Shown here in pieces: positions 12,013-21,692 of a DNA stretch of 64,000 nucleotides. The notes beneath the pieces are model-generated. The model ran no database searches, was not told the DNA's origin, and worked only from the letters and a program-made list of their open reading frames with translations. A program made the translations under genes and the position numbers. The DNA is from Labia minor (taxonomy: Eukaryota > Arthropoda > Insecta > Dermaptera > Spongiphoridae). Position 1 is the first letter of the stretch. The number at the start of each line of letters is the position of its first letter. The stretch lies in the NCBI GenBank assembly GCA_963082975.1, contig OY720346.1, forward strand, positions 30,126,720-30,190,719, given 5' to 3'.

Positions 12013-13212
12013 CTCAGATGATGAATGCAAAAAAAAATATCTTTAAATATCAGGAGCTTTTTTTATTCTTTTTCAATTACTTGATGGCTAATTATGCCGA
12101 ATTTTTGTGTGAAATGGCTAAAATTTAAAAATATTCTAGAAAAATAACTTAGTTCCTATTAAAATATAAAATTAAATATATATTTAATATTAAAAATAAC
12201 CACACAAATATAATTAAATATATAAAATGTTAAAGGATTAAATAAATTAAAAACATATAGTGGAATTAATCTAAAACCTACCAACAATATGACGATAAGA
12301 CAAAAACGATCAAAATCAAAAGAATTCAAAATATCAAGATACATTATATCAAAAATTTGTTGGACGACAAAAGATGAGATCACTGGGAAATTGCAGGGAT
12401 TTTTTTACGAGGAATTACATCATTTCTATATATATAGAAATATATTTAATAAATTAATAAAAAATTGAGAACTTTGCGATGGTAAAGATACTTAAGTCGA
12501 ATGGGGGGGGGGGAGTTTGTTTAAGGGAAAATATATATCTCTTATATTTTTTACCTAACATATCCAATAAAAAATTTAAAAAATCATTTTAAATCAAAAG
12601 TTTTGGAATCGTTTTTTAAAAACATTCAATTTTTATTTCAGATTTTTAATATTAATTTTTTGATAAATATATATAGTATACCTATATATCATATATCCTT
12701 CATAAACAATTTTTTTTATAATAATAAATGATAGTGTGGTTTATAGGTCTTCTTCTTCTTCTATAGGTGTTCTTAATTAATAAATAAAAGTAACAATCTT
12801 AAAAAAAATTAATAAATATTTTATAAATGTATGTATAATTTTTATACATACATGTAATTAAATAAATACATTTATATCAAATTTAATTAATTTATAACTA
12901 TTTCTTATATTTATTATTTTCATTATAAACATATTAAATTAAAAATTATTTATGGTATATTTTTAGTTTATTTCAAAATATAAAAATGTTTTTTTTTATT
13001 ATTTAATATTCTTTATATATTATATATTAAAGTTAATATAAAATCTTTCATAATTATTTTGAGTTTAAGCTATAATATAGATGGAAAAATTTAATTAAAA
13101 ATTCCAATTATTTAAAAGTTGTAATTAACTATATTTATTCATTAAAGTATATTAGAAGAACCCTTATAATTCAAAATGCCTGCTTAGAGCAGAAAATCAA
13201 TGGCACCCTTAC

Positions 13213-13230
13213 CTCCCCGTCAAACAACAT
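13213..13230 (-). CDS. Candidate first coding exon (six codons)
   Basis: On the minus strand ACACC-ATG opens MLFDGE and is followed at once by a GTAAGG donor (13212-13207). Phase 0 matches the candidate exon at 11884-12012. It lies about 330 bp from the start of the MPP7 gene in head-to-head orientation, so a shared promoter would be possible. Weak evidence: one start context and one donor. Confidence 0.2.
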
Positions 13231-13559
13231 GGTGTCTAGAAATCTACTCGTGTTTAAAAAGCTAAACATATCATGAAATAAATCTATTTAAAAGAAATTT
13301 ATCAAAGTGATTAATAATACATGGAATTCAACCCCTCAATAATATCTTTCTTTATATTTGTGAAATCCTTGAAAAATCTATTTTTTACCTTAACCCCAGT
13401 TCTTTTTATAAACCAGTTATATAATTGTCCTCCTTTGCTGAAATTCATTAAATGACAAAACTATTTCTATATTTTAGTATAATAATAATTACCATTTTTT
13501 TAAAGTAACAAACTTTATCATCTTTTATATATATATATATATCAAATGTGCAATTAATT

Positions 13560-13596
13560 ATGACTGAAGTGATGGCAAATGGAAATTGGGATCCAG
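13560..13596 (+). CDS. MPP7: MPP7 coding exon 1
   Basis: Encodes [12 protein letters not shown] plus one base. Donor GTATAT, then an 86-bp TA-rich intron. The Ala codon completed in exon 2 leads straight into the first L27 helix, which supports this start. Confidence 0.8.
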
Positions 13597-13597
13597 G

Positions 13598-13628
<31 letters not shown>

Positions 13629-16600
13629 TATTTAAAGAAATTTTAATTTACTATTTTTATTTTTATCTTTTTATTTTTCAAGCTTTATCAAGATTATTGG
13701 TATCACTTGAAGAAGCTAAACAAGACCTGCCTGGAACTGAAGAAGAATTTGGATTTCTTAGTGATTTATTACAATCCAAAGAGTTACATGCACTAGTTAA
13801 AGTTCACAATACTATCATTAATAATGGCAAAGATGAAAAATTTCATCCAATCCTTTCAAATTCTCTTCAAATTGCTTTAGATGTTTTAGATGTAATAGCA
13901 CCAAGAACAAATATTAAAGAAGAATGTAAAGAAATCTTTGCTTTACTTCAAAGACCACATCTTCAGGTATAAATCTTATTAATAAATTTATATAATTAAA
14001 ATTGAAAATAAGAAATTTATATAAATAGTGCATATATTTAATTTTAACCGTAAACAAATTCAATAATCACTGCAAATAATATTAATTTATATTCATTTTA
14101 TTAAAAGAACTTAACTCAAATTATTCTAATACAAGATTAGAATGATTAAAAAAAATCAAATAAATAAAAACCAAAACAATATATTTATATATTATAACAA
14201 GATTCAATTGACAATTAACCTCAAAATAATAATTATTATTGAAGTAATTTTAAAATTGATAAACAACTATAAAATTTAAGGGAATTTATATCTTAATCTT
14301 GAATCGATCAAATATATAACATAAGTATTATATATTATATTATATGTATTATTTTTATATAATTTAAAATATTTTCCTTAATCTTTGACCTCCTGAAGAA
14401 AATCAATTTATAAATTAAGTGATAAGCTGATGATACATTGCAGTATAGTTTTCTACATTTAATATTATTTTATAATAAAACTTAATAAATATTTAGTAAT
14501 AAAAATCTTAAAAAAATGATCATTAAATTTCTTACAAATCTTAGATATAAAATTGTTGAATTATATTATATTTGAAATTATTTAAATTAATTAAAATAGT
14601 TTCATTAAATTTCAAAATAATATTAATAATTTAAAATAAAATTAAACCTATTTAAGACATACACACATGTAAATCATTTTGAAAATTAAAATATAATAGA
14701 TTTTATAGATCTATAAATTATTAACAATTATGTACAAATATTTTTATACCTGGAAAAATATCTTAAATATCTAGTAATAAGGAACATTGTAAAATATTTT
14801 ATTTTACCTTTTTTACATAGTGCCAAAAATAATTCGAGCAATTTCCTTAACATACATATTAACAAATTACTTAATAAGAATATAATATTAATTAATATCA
14901 TTAATTGAAAATACTTTTTATTTAAAAATAGAATTATAATTTTAAATATTATATTGCACAATTTCTTTCTTAATAAAATGAAATAAAATATGCATTAATA
15001 ATAACCGAGAGACATAATAGCTTAATATTCAATAATTCTATTAGTTCTTAAGTGGAGTTGAGTTTTAAAAAATTAATAATTCATTTTTTTTTAATTTCAG
15101 GGTTTATTATTTGCTCATGATGCTGTTGCCCAAAAAGATTATTTTCCTAGATTGCCTGAAATTCCAGTAGAAGTTGATGAAGATGAAGAAACCATAAAAA
15201 TTGTTCAACTAGTTAAAAGCAATGAGCCTTTGGTATATTTATTTTTTATTTTATATATATAATCTGTCTAATAATTTAAATTATTAAATAAATTATATAT
15301 AATTTAATTATAATATATTTATAATATATTTATATTTATAATTTAATTATAATATTATTATCATTATTAGTTAGTTTTTCTTAATGTATACAAAAAAGGG
15401 AATAATTTATATATAAATTATACACTTTTTCTTATATATCTATCAATATTATAATTTAGTATAGTTCTCTCAGTTTTTTTAAAATTGCTGATAAAATTTT
15501 CTTTATTAAACTGCTTGCACAGAGTGGTGCCCAAAGCGTTGAACCTATTGTGGTAAGTTTCTTACAACCTCTAGATATTCCGTTATAAAATTATTAGATA
15601 AAATAGATTATTAATAAACCTAGCATGTGTTTTACTCAACATCCTCTACAACAGTATTTATCAATTACATTTACTAAACTTGAATATTTATTTTCTGTCT
15701 TTTTTTTAATAAATTCTTATATATTCTCACAATCGTTTTTTTTTATTTAATAAATAATATAATGTATACATATACTCATATTATATAAAATTATATTTAA
15801 TTTCTTCTTTAACTATAAATTTATTATTATTGTTATTTTTATTAACCAATTGAAGAAAATACAAAAAGACTATATATATATAAGTATGTAGCTTATGCTG
15901 TATTTTAAATTTATTTTAAATATTTTGATTTTATTTTTTTATTTTTAAGTATATTAACTCACTTTAAGAATTGAATAATTAGAATTATTTATTAATTTTT
16001 TTTTAAATAAATTTTGAATTTAATACTAAAATTAAAAAAGTCTCTATGATAAATATTTTAATTTAATTGATAATAAAATCAAATATATTTGAATTTTTTT
16101 GATAATTTTTGCCTACTACACTTCTGTAAAATTCTATGAAAAAAAATTTAAAAGTAAACACTTGGATCATTCTTTCAATAGTCCTCAATCTTTTGTATTT
16201 TATTAATCTATTTTAAGTATCATTTATTAATTTAGGGAAGATAGAGGATTTTATTGTAAAAGAAATAAAAGAATATAAATGATAGACTAAATTATTTATA
16301 TTTTTTATTAATGATTTCTTCCTTACCCATATTTATGATATTTTAGTCATGATGGTTTCAATGTATACTTTTATCAATTTGGTTCTTTTTTTATTTTTAA
16401 ATAAATTAATAAATTTTGTGTAAACCTTAAGATAGTTATATAACTTTTTTTCAAAAATCGTCACTATAAAATAGATATCTTGATTAAATTTTTATAAAAG
16501 ATAAAAATTAGCTATTACTTATTGAAAATCATGAATTCATTTTTAATGACTAATTAAAGTAGATTATGTTATTTATTGTTTTTTCTCTTGTTAATTATAT

Positions 16601-19600
16601 GTTAAGGGTGCTACTATTAAAAGTGAAGATGAAACGGGAAAAATTGTTATTGCAAGAATAATGCATGGAGGGGCAGCTGATAGATCAGGACTTATTCATG
16701 TCGGTGATGAAGTTTGTGAAGTAAATGGCATCAATGTAGAAGGAAAAACACCAAATGATGTTTTAAAAATATTGGTAACCCTTATATATTTTTATTCTTT
16801 TTCATTTAAATTATATTTATATTTATTACAATGTTAATAAATTAAAAAAATAGTCCAGTTACTTTGATCACCTTAATGAAAACATTATTTTCGTAATATA
16901 ATAAAAGTATGAAAAGAAGAAATTTTCGTTTTCAATACCTATATTTATAAATACAGTAGAACCTCGATAAGTTAAAGTCCATGAGAAACCCAAAATGTTT
17001 CTTCAAGATTTCGGCTTTTGAGGTCCAATACAGAGTTTACTTATTTAAGTTATAGAGGTTGCGTATTTTAAGTTATTGAGGTTTTGGGCTCTAATGGGAA
17101 GGGAACATTATTTTTTGAAGTTATAGAGGTTTTTAAATATAAAACAATTATTTTACCGGTTGTATTATATGGGTGTGAGGCATGGTCTATGAGCTTAGAT
17201 GACGAGAATAGATTTAGAGTATTTGAGAATAGGATTCTGCGAAACATTTACGGGCCAAAGAAAAATGAGGTCACCGGGGAATGGCGGAGACTGCATAACG
17301 AGAAATTGCATCTCCAGATATAGTTAGAATTATAAAATCGAGAAGGCAGGACACGTGGCTAGAATGGGGGAGGAAAGAATGGCGAAAAATATATTGTGGG
17401 GGAGACCGAGTGGGAAACGCCCGCTTGGAAAATCAAGGACGCGGTGGGTGGATAATGTAGGAAGGGACGTGAGAGAGATGGGAGAGGATAGGGATTGGAG
17501 GGTTGAGGCTCAGAATAGGGACACTTGGAGAAGTGTGGTTGCTGTAGCCAAGAACTTTCGAGTTCCGTAGAGCCACAGAGATAGATAGAGGTTTTTAAGT
17601 TACGGAGGTTTGAGTTATCGAGGTTCTACTATATAAACATTTTTGTAAACAAAGTAACGAAAAGGTAACAATATATGTTAATAACAATGGTACACTATAT
17701 TATTTTATGTTATATAGGTATTTCGATATTCTTGGAAATACTTTTTATTGCATTATCACTTTTCGTGTATTTAATATAATATATATAATAATTACATTAA
17801 GAAAAATTACAAAATCTTCATTCTCTTAGATGTATTTTAATTATTGATTGAAAGAATAATTGCTTATCATTCAAAAAAAACTTAGTATTTTTTATTATTA
17901 TGTATATTTTCTAACTCTTTAACTTTTATTTTTATAAAATGATAGAATTAGCACTAGTCCCTCAAAACAATATCAATAATCAAACAAAAAATTTATATTT
18001 AATATCGATATTTTAAAATTTTTGATATTATGTTAATTTTTTTTTATTTTTCAGCAAAACTCTGAAGGAACGATAACCTTCAAATTAATTCCAGCCGATT
18101 CTAAAGGAATATCAAGAGAAAGTAAAGTTAGAGTTAGAGCACATTTTGATTATCATTCTAAAACAGATCCATATATACCATGCAAGGAAGCTGGTTTAGA
18201 TTTTAAAAAGGGGGATATTTTACATATTGTCACTCAAGATGATGGTTATTGGTAAATATAAATATATATTATCTTATTATAATATTCTGCTTTCTAACAT
18301 TAAAAATATTGATAATTTTGAATCTGTTTTTCATCTCTCAATATCCCATAGAATATTTTATAACAAATAAATATTCTTTTCGTCTTGTTTATTAAGATAC
18401 CACTTATTAAATAAGTCAAAATAATTCATAATTTTGAATTAATTTTCAAATCTTTTAAAATTTTCCATATCGAATTATTTTTTTATCTAATTAATAATTT
18501 TCTAGAATTCATAAGTTAAATTTCAATTTATTTTTTCAAAAATTGATCTTTTCATCCAGTATAAATAAAATATTATATAATTATTAAACGAATTTTTATT
18601 TAAAAAGACCATATTGTTTGTATAAATTATTTATTAAATAACTACAATGTTTCGACTGCTTATTCTGCAGTCGTTATCAACAGAGCCGCGACGTGGGTGC
18701 AAAGCGCCCGTGTGCAAATTTTTAAAAAGCGCCCCCTTTATCAATAGAACAATAAAAGCTTACCACTTAATTGCTATTGGAACTAATTTACACTTTTACG
18801 CACAATGCTCTAATTCACAGTTTGAATATTTCTAAATAAATTAATAAATTTAAAAATATAGTCAGAATACATAAAATAAAAAAGAATGGTCAGTTTGGCG
18901 CCCCCTACACCAGGCGCCCGTGGGCAGCGCCCACCTTGCACACGTGCACGCCGCGGCCCTGGTTATCAAGTACGGTACGCTTGCTCAGATTCAAGCGGAC
19001 TGAATATAATAAAATCTTATATCTTATTAATGTCATTTTTGTGTGTGGTATAAAATTTCACTAAATAAGTCTAAAATATATTAAATTTATTTAGGTGGCA
19101 AGCTAGAAAAGAAGGTGATAAGAATATGCGTGCAGGTCTAATACCAAGTAGGGCACTTCAAGAGCGAAGAGTTATCCATCATCGACAATTAAAAGCAAAT
19201 TCTGAATCTGATAAACCACAAGGTATTTTATATATATATATATATATATATACATATTAAAATAAAATTTTAGCATGCATTTTTTAAAAAAATCTTACTT
19301 AAAAGAAACTACTTTCTTCAATACTTAAAAATTTAAACAAATTTTATAATAATAATTCTCTTATCTTACCACAGTTTTCTTTTTAAGTCAACATAATGGT
19401 TCTTGTCAGTATTAAAGTGATTCTATATATTATATCTTTCTTAAAAACTGTCACCATAATTATTTTTATATATAAATCTAATGAATTTATTGATTTCAGG
19501 GTGTCCACTTTCTTTTTCGACGGTGGTTCATCGCTTCTTCTCTTTTTCTCTATTTTTTTTAACTTTCTTAAATATAGTGACACTTTTAGATATAGTTAAA

Positions 19601-21692
19601 TTACTGATGCATGCTTATTTAATTTAATATTCCCTTATATAAATATAAGAGTTATAAAATATGTGAGACATATATTACAACTAGGATATTTTTAAATTAA
19701 ATTAGTTCCACGTAATTTTGCCATTACAATTATCACAAGTATTTAACTATTTTTTAACTGAGAGTATTAAAAAACATTTGCGAAAATTTCACTAGAGAAT
19801 CATGTTCTTATTGTTTTTTTCTTAATAATTTCTGAATGATAAATTTTTATTATAAAAATAAAATTATATTAGATTTTATGATTTCATTTATACTTTTCTG
19901 CAAATTTGTACTAGATATACAGCCCGTATTTCTTAATAATTATTATTTAAGAGTTCCTTTTATATAAAAAAATTTATTTTTTTTAATATATATAAATGAT
20001 TTCAATTTTATAACTCTGAATATTTCTTAGAAAATCTACTAATTTATGAATACAAAAGCATGACTAATTACCCATAACTTATTGCTCATTTCAGAACGTC
20101 CCTCGAGTTTACTTCTCTGCAAAGGTTTAGTTCCATTGCAGGGAGTTATTATGAAAAAACAGGAGGAGGATGACGACGATGAGGGCGGTTTTGAAACTTT
20201 TCATAGTGACTTCGTGAGCGTAGGATTATGCTCTGTTTCAGTTCTCCCCGGATGTCAATCCCCTCATTTACCTAGATGTGCTAGTCGTACAAAAATTAAA
20301 AAGATTTTTTATGACACAGCAGAAAACGATGATTTTGATCGGGACGAGATACCAACATATGAAGAAGTTGCTAAACTTTATCCAAGACCTGGCATATATC
20401 GACCAATAGTTTTAATTGGACCTCCTGGAATTGGTCGCAATGAACTTAAAAGGCGCCTTGTTGCACGTGATTCAGAAAAATATAAAACCCCAATACCTTG
20501 TAAGTAAAATCAAAATGCTTCCTTTTTCATTTTTATTTTGCTAATTTAGAGAAATAAAATAATGAAATTAAAATTAGATGTATATTTATACGTAGAAAAG
20601 TGTTATTGATCACATTTTTCATCCGCATCCAATGTATGAGTAGAGGCAGATTTAGAAATATTGTTTTATCATATATTAGAAAGCCTGTGAATTTAATGTT
20701 TTTGAAATATACTTGTCCTTTTCTATGATTTAATATTTATAATTTTTATTTCTTACTTTTTATTTCCTATAATTTAAAACTTACTTAAAAATATTTTTAT
20801 TTTCCAGATACCTCAAGACCATTAAAAACCGGAGAAATTAATGGTAAAGAATATCATTTTGTAACACGAGAGAAAATGGAAGAAGAAATAGAAGCAGGTA
20901 ATTTTATTGAATATGGTGAATATAAAGGAAATTTATATGGAACATCGGGAGAAAGTGTTAAATCCCTAGTAAATGCTGGTTATGTTTGCATACTTTCACC
21001 ACATTATCAGGTAAATTTATCATATTAAATATAAATAATCATAAAGAAACAAATATTCAATTTCAAATTAAATTTTAGGCTCTAAAAATGTTAAGGACAC
21101 CACAATTAAAACCATTTATTATATATATAAAACCACCTAAATTTGAAGTTCTTAAAGAAACGCGGAATAAAGCTCGTGCTCGATCAACATTTGATGAAAG
21201 CAATTCAAGAGGTTTCACAGTAAGTTTTTTATATTAATTGATGAATTGATGAATATAAGTATCTTCTTTTATTTTATTGAATATTAAATATTTTTACAAA
21301 TATAATAATATATATTAATAATATTAATAAGGCGGAAAATGGATTTGAGATAAAATTGAAGGAATCATCTATTATTTATTATTTAATTGTATGTCAAAAA
21401 TGGTTATAGATTGACTACACTTCGATATTTTCTCAATTGATCTAAATCCGCCACTTATTTATTATTATAATACATTATATATATATTTAAGGATAATTTA
21501 AATGTCTTTTTTCAGGATGATGAATTTAATGAAATAATACATAGTAGTGAGAGAATTGAATTTCTTTATGGGCATCTTTTTGATGAAGTGCTTGTGAATG
21601 ATAAAATACCAGCAGCTTTTGACCATTTAGTTCGTGCCGTTCAGCGAGTTGAGACTGAGCCACTCTGGGTTCCAGCATCTTGGGTCCAGTGA
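13560..21692 (+). CDS. MPP7: MPP7-type MAGUK scaffold protein (L27-L27-PDZ-SH3-GK)
   Basis: MAGUK of the p55/MPP family, closest in wording to MPP7. Such proteins are membrane-associated scaffolds that bind Lin-7/Dlg-type partners through L27 domains, acting at junctions and synapses. Coding exons: 13560-13596, 13683-13966, 15101-15232, (15523-15552), 16607-16774, 18055-18251, 19095-19222, 20095-20499, 20808-21010, 21079-21219, 21516-21692. All junctions are GT-AG and in phase, giving 623 aa, or 633 with the microexon. Domains: L27N about 14-60, L27C about 69-120, PDZ about 138-222 ([16 protein letters not shown]), SH3 about 232-298 ([12 protein letters not shown]), GK about 417-620 with P-loop-like [15 protein letters not shown]-terminus [18 protein letters not shown] domains are generally phosphopeptide binders rather than enzymes. 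The start is the first ATG after an in-frame stop at 13506; untranslated upstream exons cannot be excluded. Confidence 0.93.
13683..13966 (+). CDS. MPP7: MPP7 exon 2: tandem L27 region
   Basis: 284 nt, phase 1 to 0. Encodes L27N ([17 protein letters not shown] to [11 protein letters not shown]) and most of L27C ([24 protein letters not shown]). L27 pairs heterodimerise with Lin-7/Dlg-type L27 domains. Confidence 0.92.
13967..15100. other. MPP7 intron 2, AT-rich
   Basis: 1.1-kb intron with no recognised element or exon. The minus-strand frame at 14728-14961 is low-complexity and unsupported. Confidence 0.6.
15101..15232 (+). CDS. MPP7: MPP7 exon 3: end of L27C and start of PDZ
   Basis: 132 nt, phase 0 to 0, acceptor TTTAATTTCAG. 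Encodes [20 protein letters not shown] and an acidic linker, then the first PDZ strand ending KSNEPL. The split falls immediately before the Gly of the carboxylate-binding loop (PL|GATI). Confidence 0.92.
15523..15552 (+). CDS. MPP7: MPP7 cassette microexon in PDZ loop
   Basis: 30 nt, flanked by CTTGCACAG and a consensus GTAAGT donor, phase 0 on both sides. Encodes [10 protein letters not shown], which would be inserted between PL and GATI of the PDZ carboxylate-binding loop. Because skipping keeps the frame it is most likely an alternative exon. Its existence is inferred from splice sites and phase. Confidence 0.65.
15553..16606. other. MPP7 intron downstream of the microexon
   Basis: About 1.05 kb of AT-rich sequence without recognisable elements, ending in a T-rich tract before the PDZ-core exon. 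Confidence 0.6.
16607..16774 (+). CDS. MPP7: MPP7 exon 4: PDZ core
   Basis: 168 nt, phase 0 to 0, donor GTAACC. Encodes [20 protein letters not shown] through [20 protein letters not shown] to DVLKIL, the core of the PDZ fold, strongly MPP7-like. Confidence 0.93.
16954..17631. mobile_element. pogo/Tigger-like MITE in an MPP7 intron
   Basis: Inverted ends AGTAGAACCTCGATAA (16955-16970 and complement 17615-17630), with a TA dinucleotide just outside each end. Internal sequence repeats GAGGTTTTTAAGTTA-like motifs. The original element would be only about 215 bp; the rest is a LINE inserted into it. Family assignment (pogo/Tigger) is from the terminal sequence. Confidence 0.7.
17137..17584 (+). 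mobile_element. 5'-truncated LINE copy A nested in the MITE, with 14-bp TSD
   Basis: Encodes, in two frames separated by a stop and shift near 17323-17355, the C-terminal tail of a non-LTR reverse transcriptase: [34 protein letters not shown] and [20 protein letters not shown]. It ends NFRVP-stop and an ATAG-rich 3' tail. It is flanked by an exact direct repeat ATAGAGGTTTTTAA (17123-17136 and 17585-17598) made from the MITE sequence. Same LINE family as 26.8, 28.6, 31.5, 32.1, 55.5, 56.1 and 57.4 kb. Confidence 0.85.
18055..18251 (+). CDS. MPP7: MPP7 exon 5: PDZ end and SH3 start
   Basis: 197 nt, phase 0 to 2, acceptor after a long T-run ending TTTTTCAG, donor GTAAAT. Encodes the last PDZ strand ([12 protein letters not shown]) and the SH3 segment [28 protein letters not shown]; the final Trp codon is split with the next exon. 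Confidence 0.93.
18681..18961. mobile_element. hAT MITE in an MPP7 intron
   Basis: 281 bp with imperfect inverted ends CAGAGCCGCGACGTG / CAGGGCCGCGGCGTG and GC-rich subterminal repeats of GCGCCC type. An exact 8-bp direct repeat GTTATCAA lies at 18673-18680 and 18962-18969. No coding capacity; the 62-codon frame at 18647-18835 runs across the boundary and is not a gene. Confidence 0.85.
19095..19222 (+). CDS. MPP7: MPP7 exon 6: SH3 end
   Basis: 128 nt, phase 2 to 1. Encodes [20 protein letters not shown] then LQERR and the start of the HOOK linker. Donor GTATTT followed by a TA microsatellite. Confidence 0.92.
19223..20094. other. MPP7 intron 6, AT-rich
   Basis: Starts with a TA microsatellite. 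A TTGATTTCAG at about 19490-19499 followed by a phase-compatible frame could be an alternative terminal exon, but the encoded tail is a low-complexity Phe/Leu/Ser string, so I do not call it. Confidence 0.5.
20095..20499 (+). CDS. MPP7: MPP7 exon 7: HOOK linker and GK start
   Basis: 405 nt, phase 1 to 1, donor GTAAGT. Encodes a variable HOOK region with an acidic run ([14 protein letters not shown]), then [20 protein letters not shown] and the GK P-loop region [15 protein letters not shown] second acceptor (CTCTGTTTCAG, exon starting 20242) keeps the same phase and would remove 49 residues including the acidic run. Confidence 0.9.
20808..21010 (+). CDS. MPP7: MPP7 exon 8: GK middle
   Basis: 203 nt, phase 1 to 0, acceptor ATTTTCCAG, donor GTAAAT. 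Encodes [19 protein letters not shown] and [20 protein letters not shown], the GMP-binding-like lobe of the guanylate kinase fold. Confidence 0.93.
21079..21219 (+). CDS. MPP7: MPP7 exon 9: GK middle
   Basis: 141 nt, phase 0 to 0, intron of only 68 bp before it, donor GTAAGT. Encodes [20 protein letters not shown] and [17 protein letters not shown]. Confidence 0.93.
21516..21692 (+). CDS. MPP7: MPP7 exon 10: GK end and stop
   Basis: Encodes the last 58 residues, including [20 protein letters not shown] and the typical MAGUK ending [11 protein letters not shown], then TGA at 21690-21692. The acceptor is TCTTTTTTCAG. Confidence 0.93.
   Translation, partial: DDEFNEIIHSSERIEFLYGHLFDEVLVNDKIPAAFDHLVRAVQRVETEPLWVPASWVQ

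Noticed and set aside
19490..19620. Alternative terminal exon in MPP7 intron 6
   Set aside because: Acceptor and phase fit, but the translation is a Phe/Leu/Ser low-complexity tail with no family resemblance.
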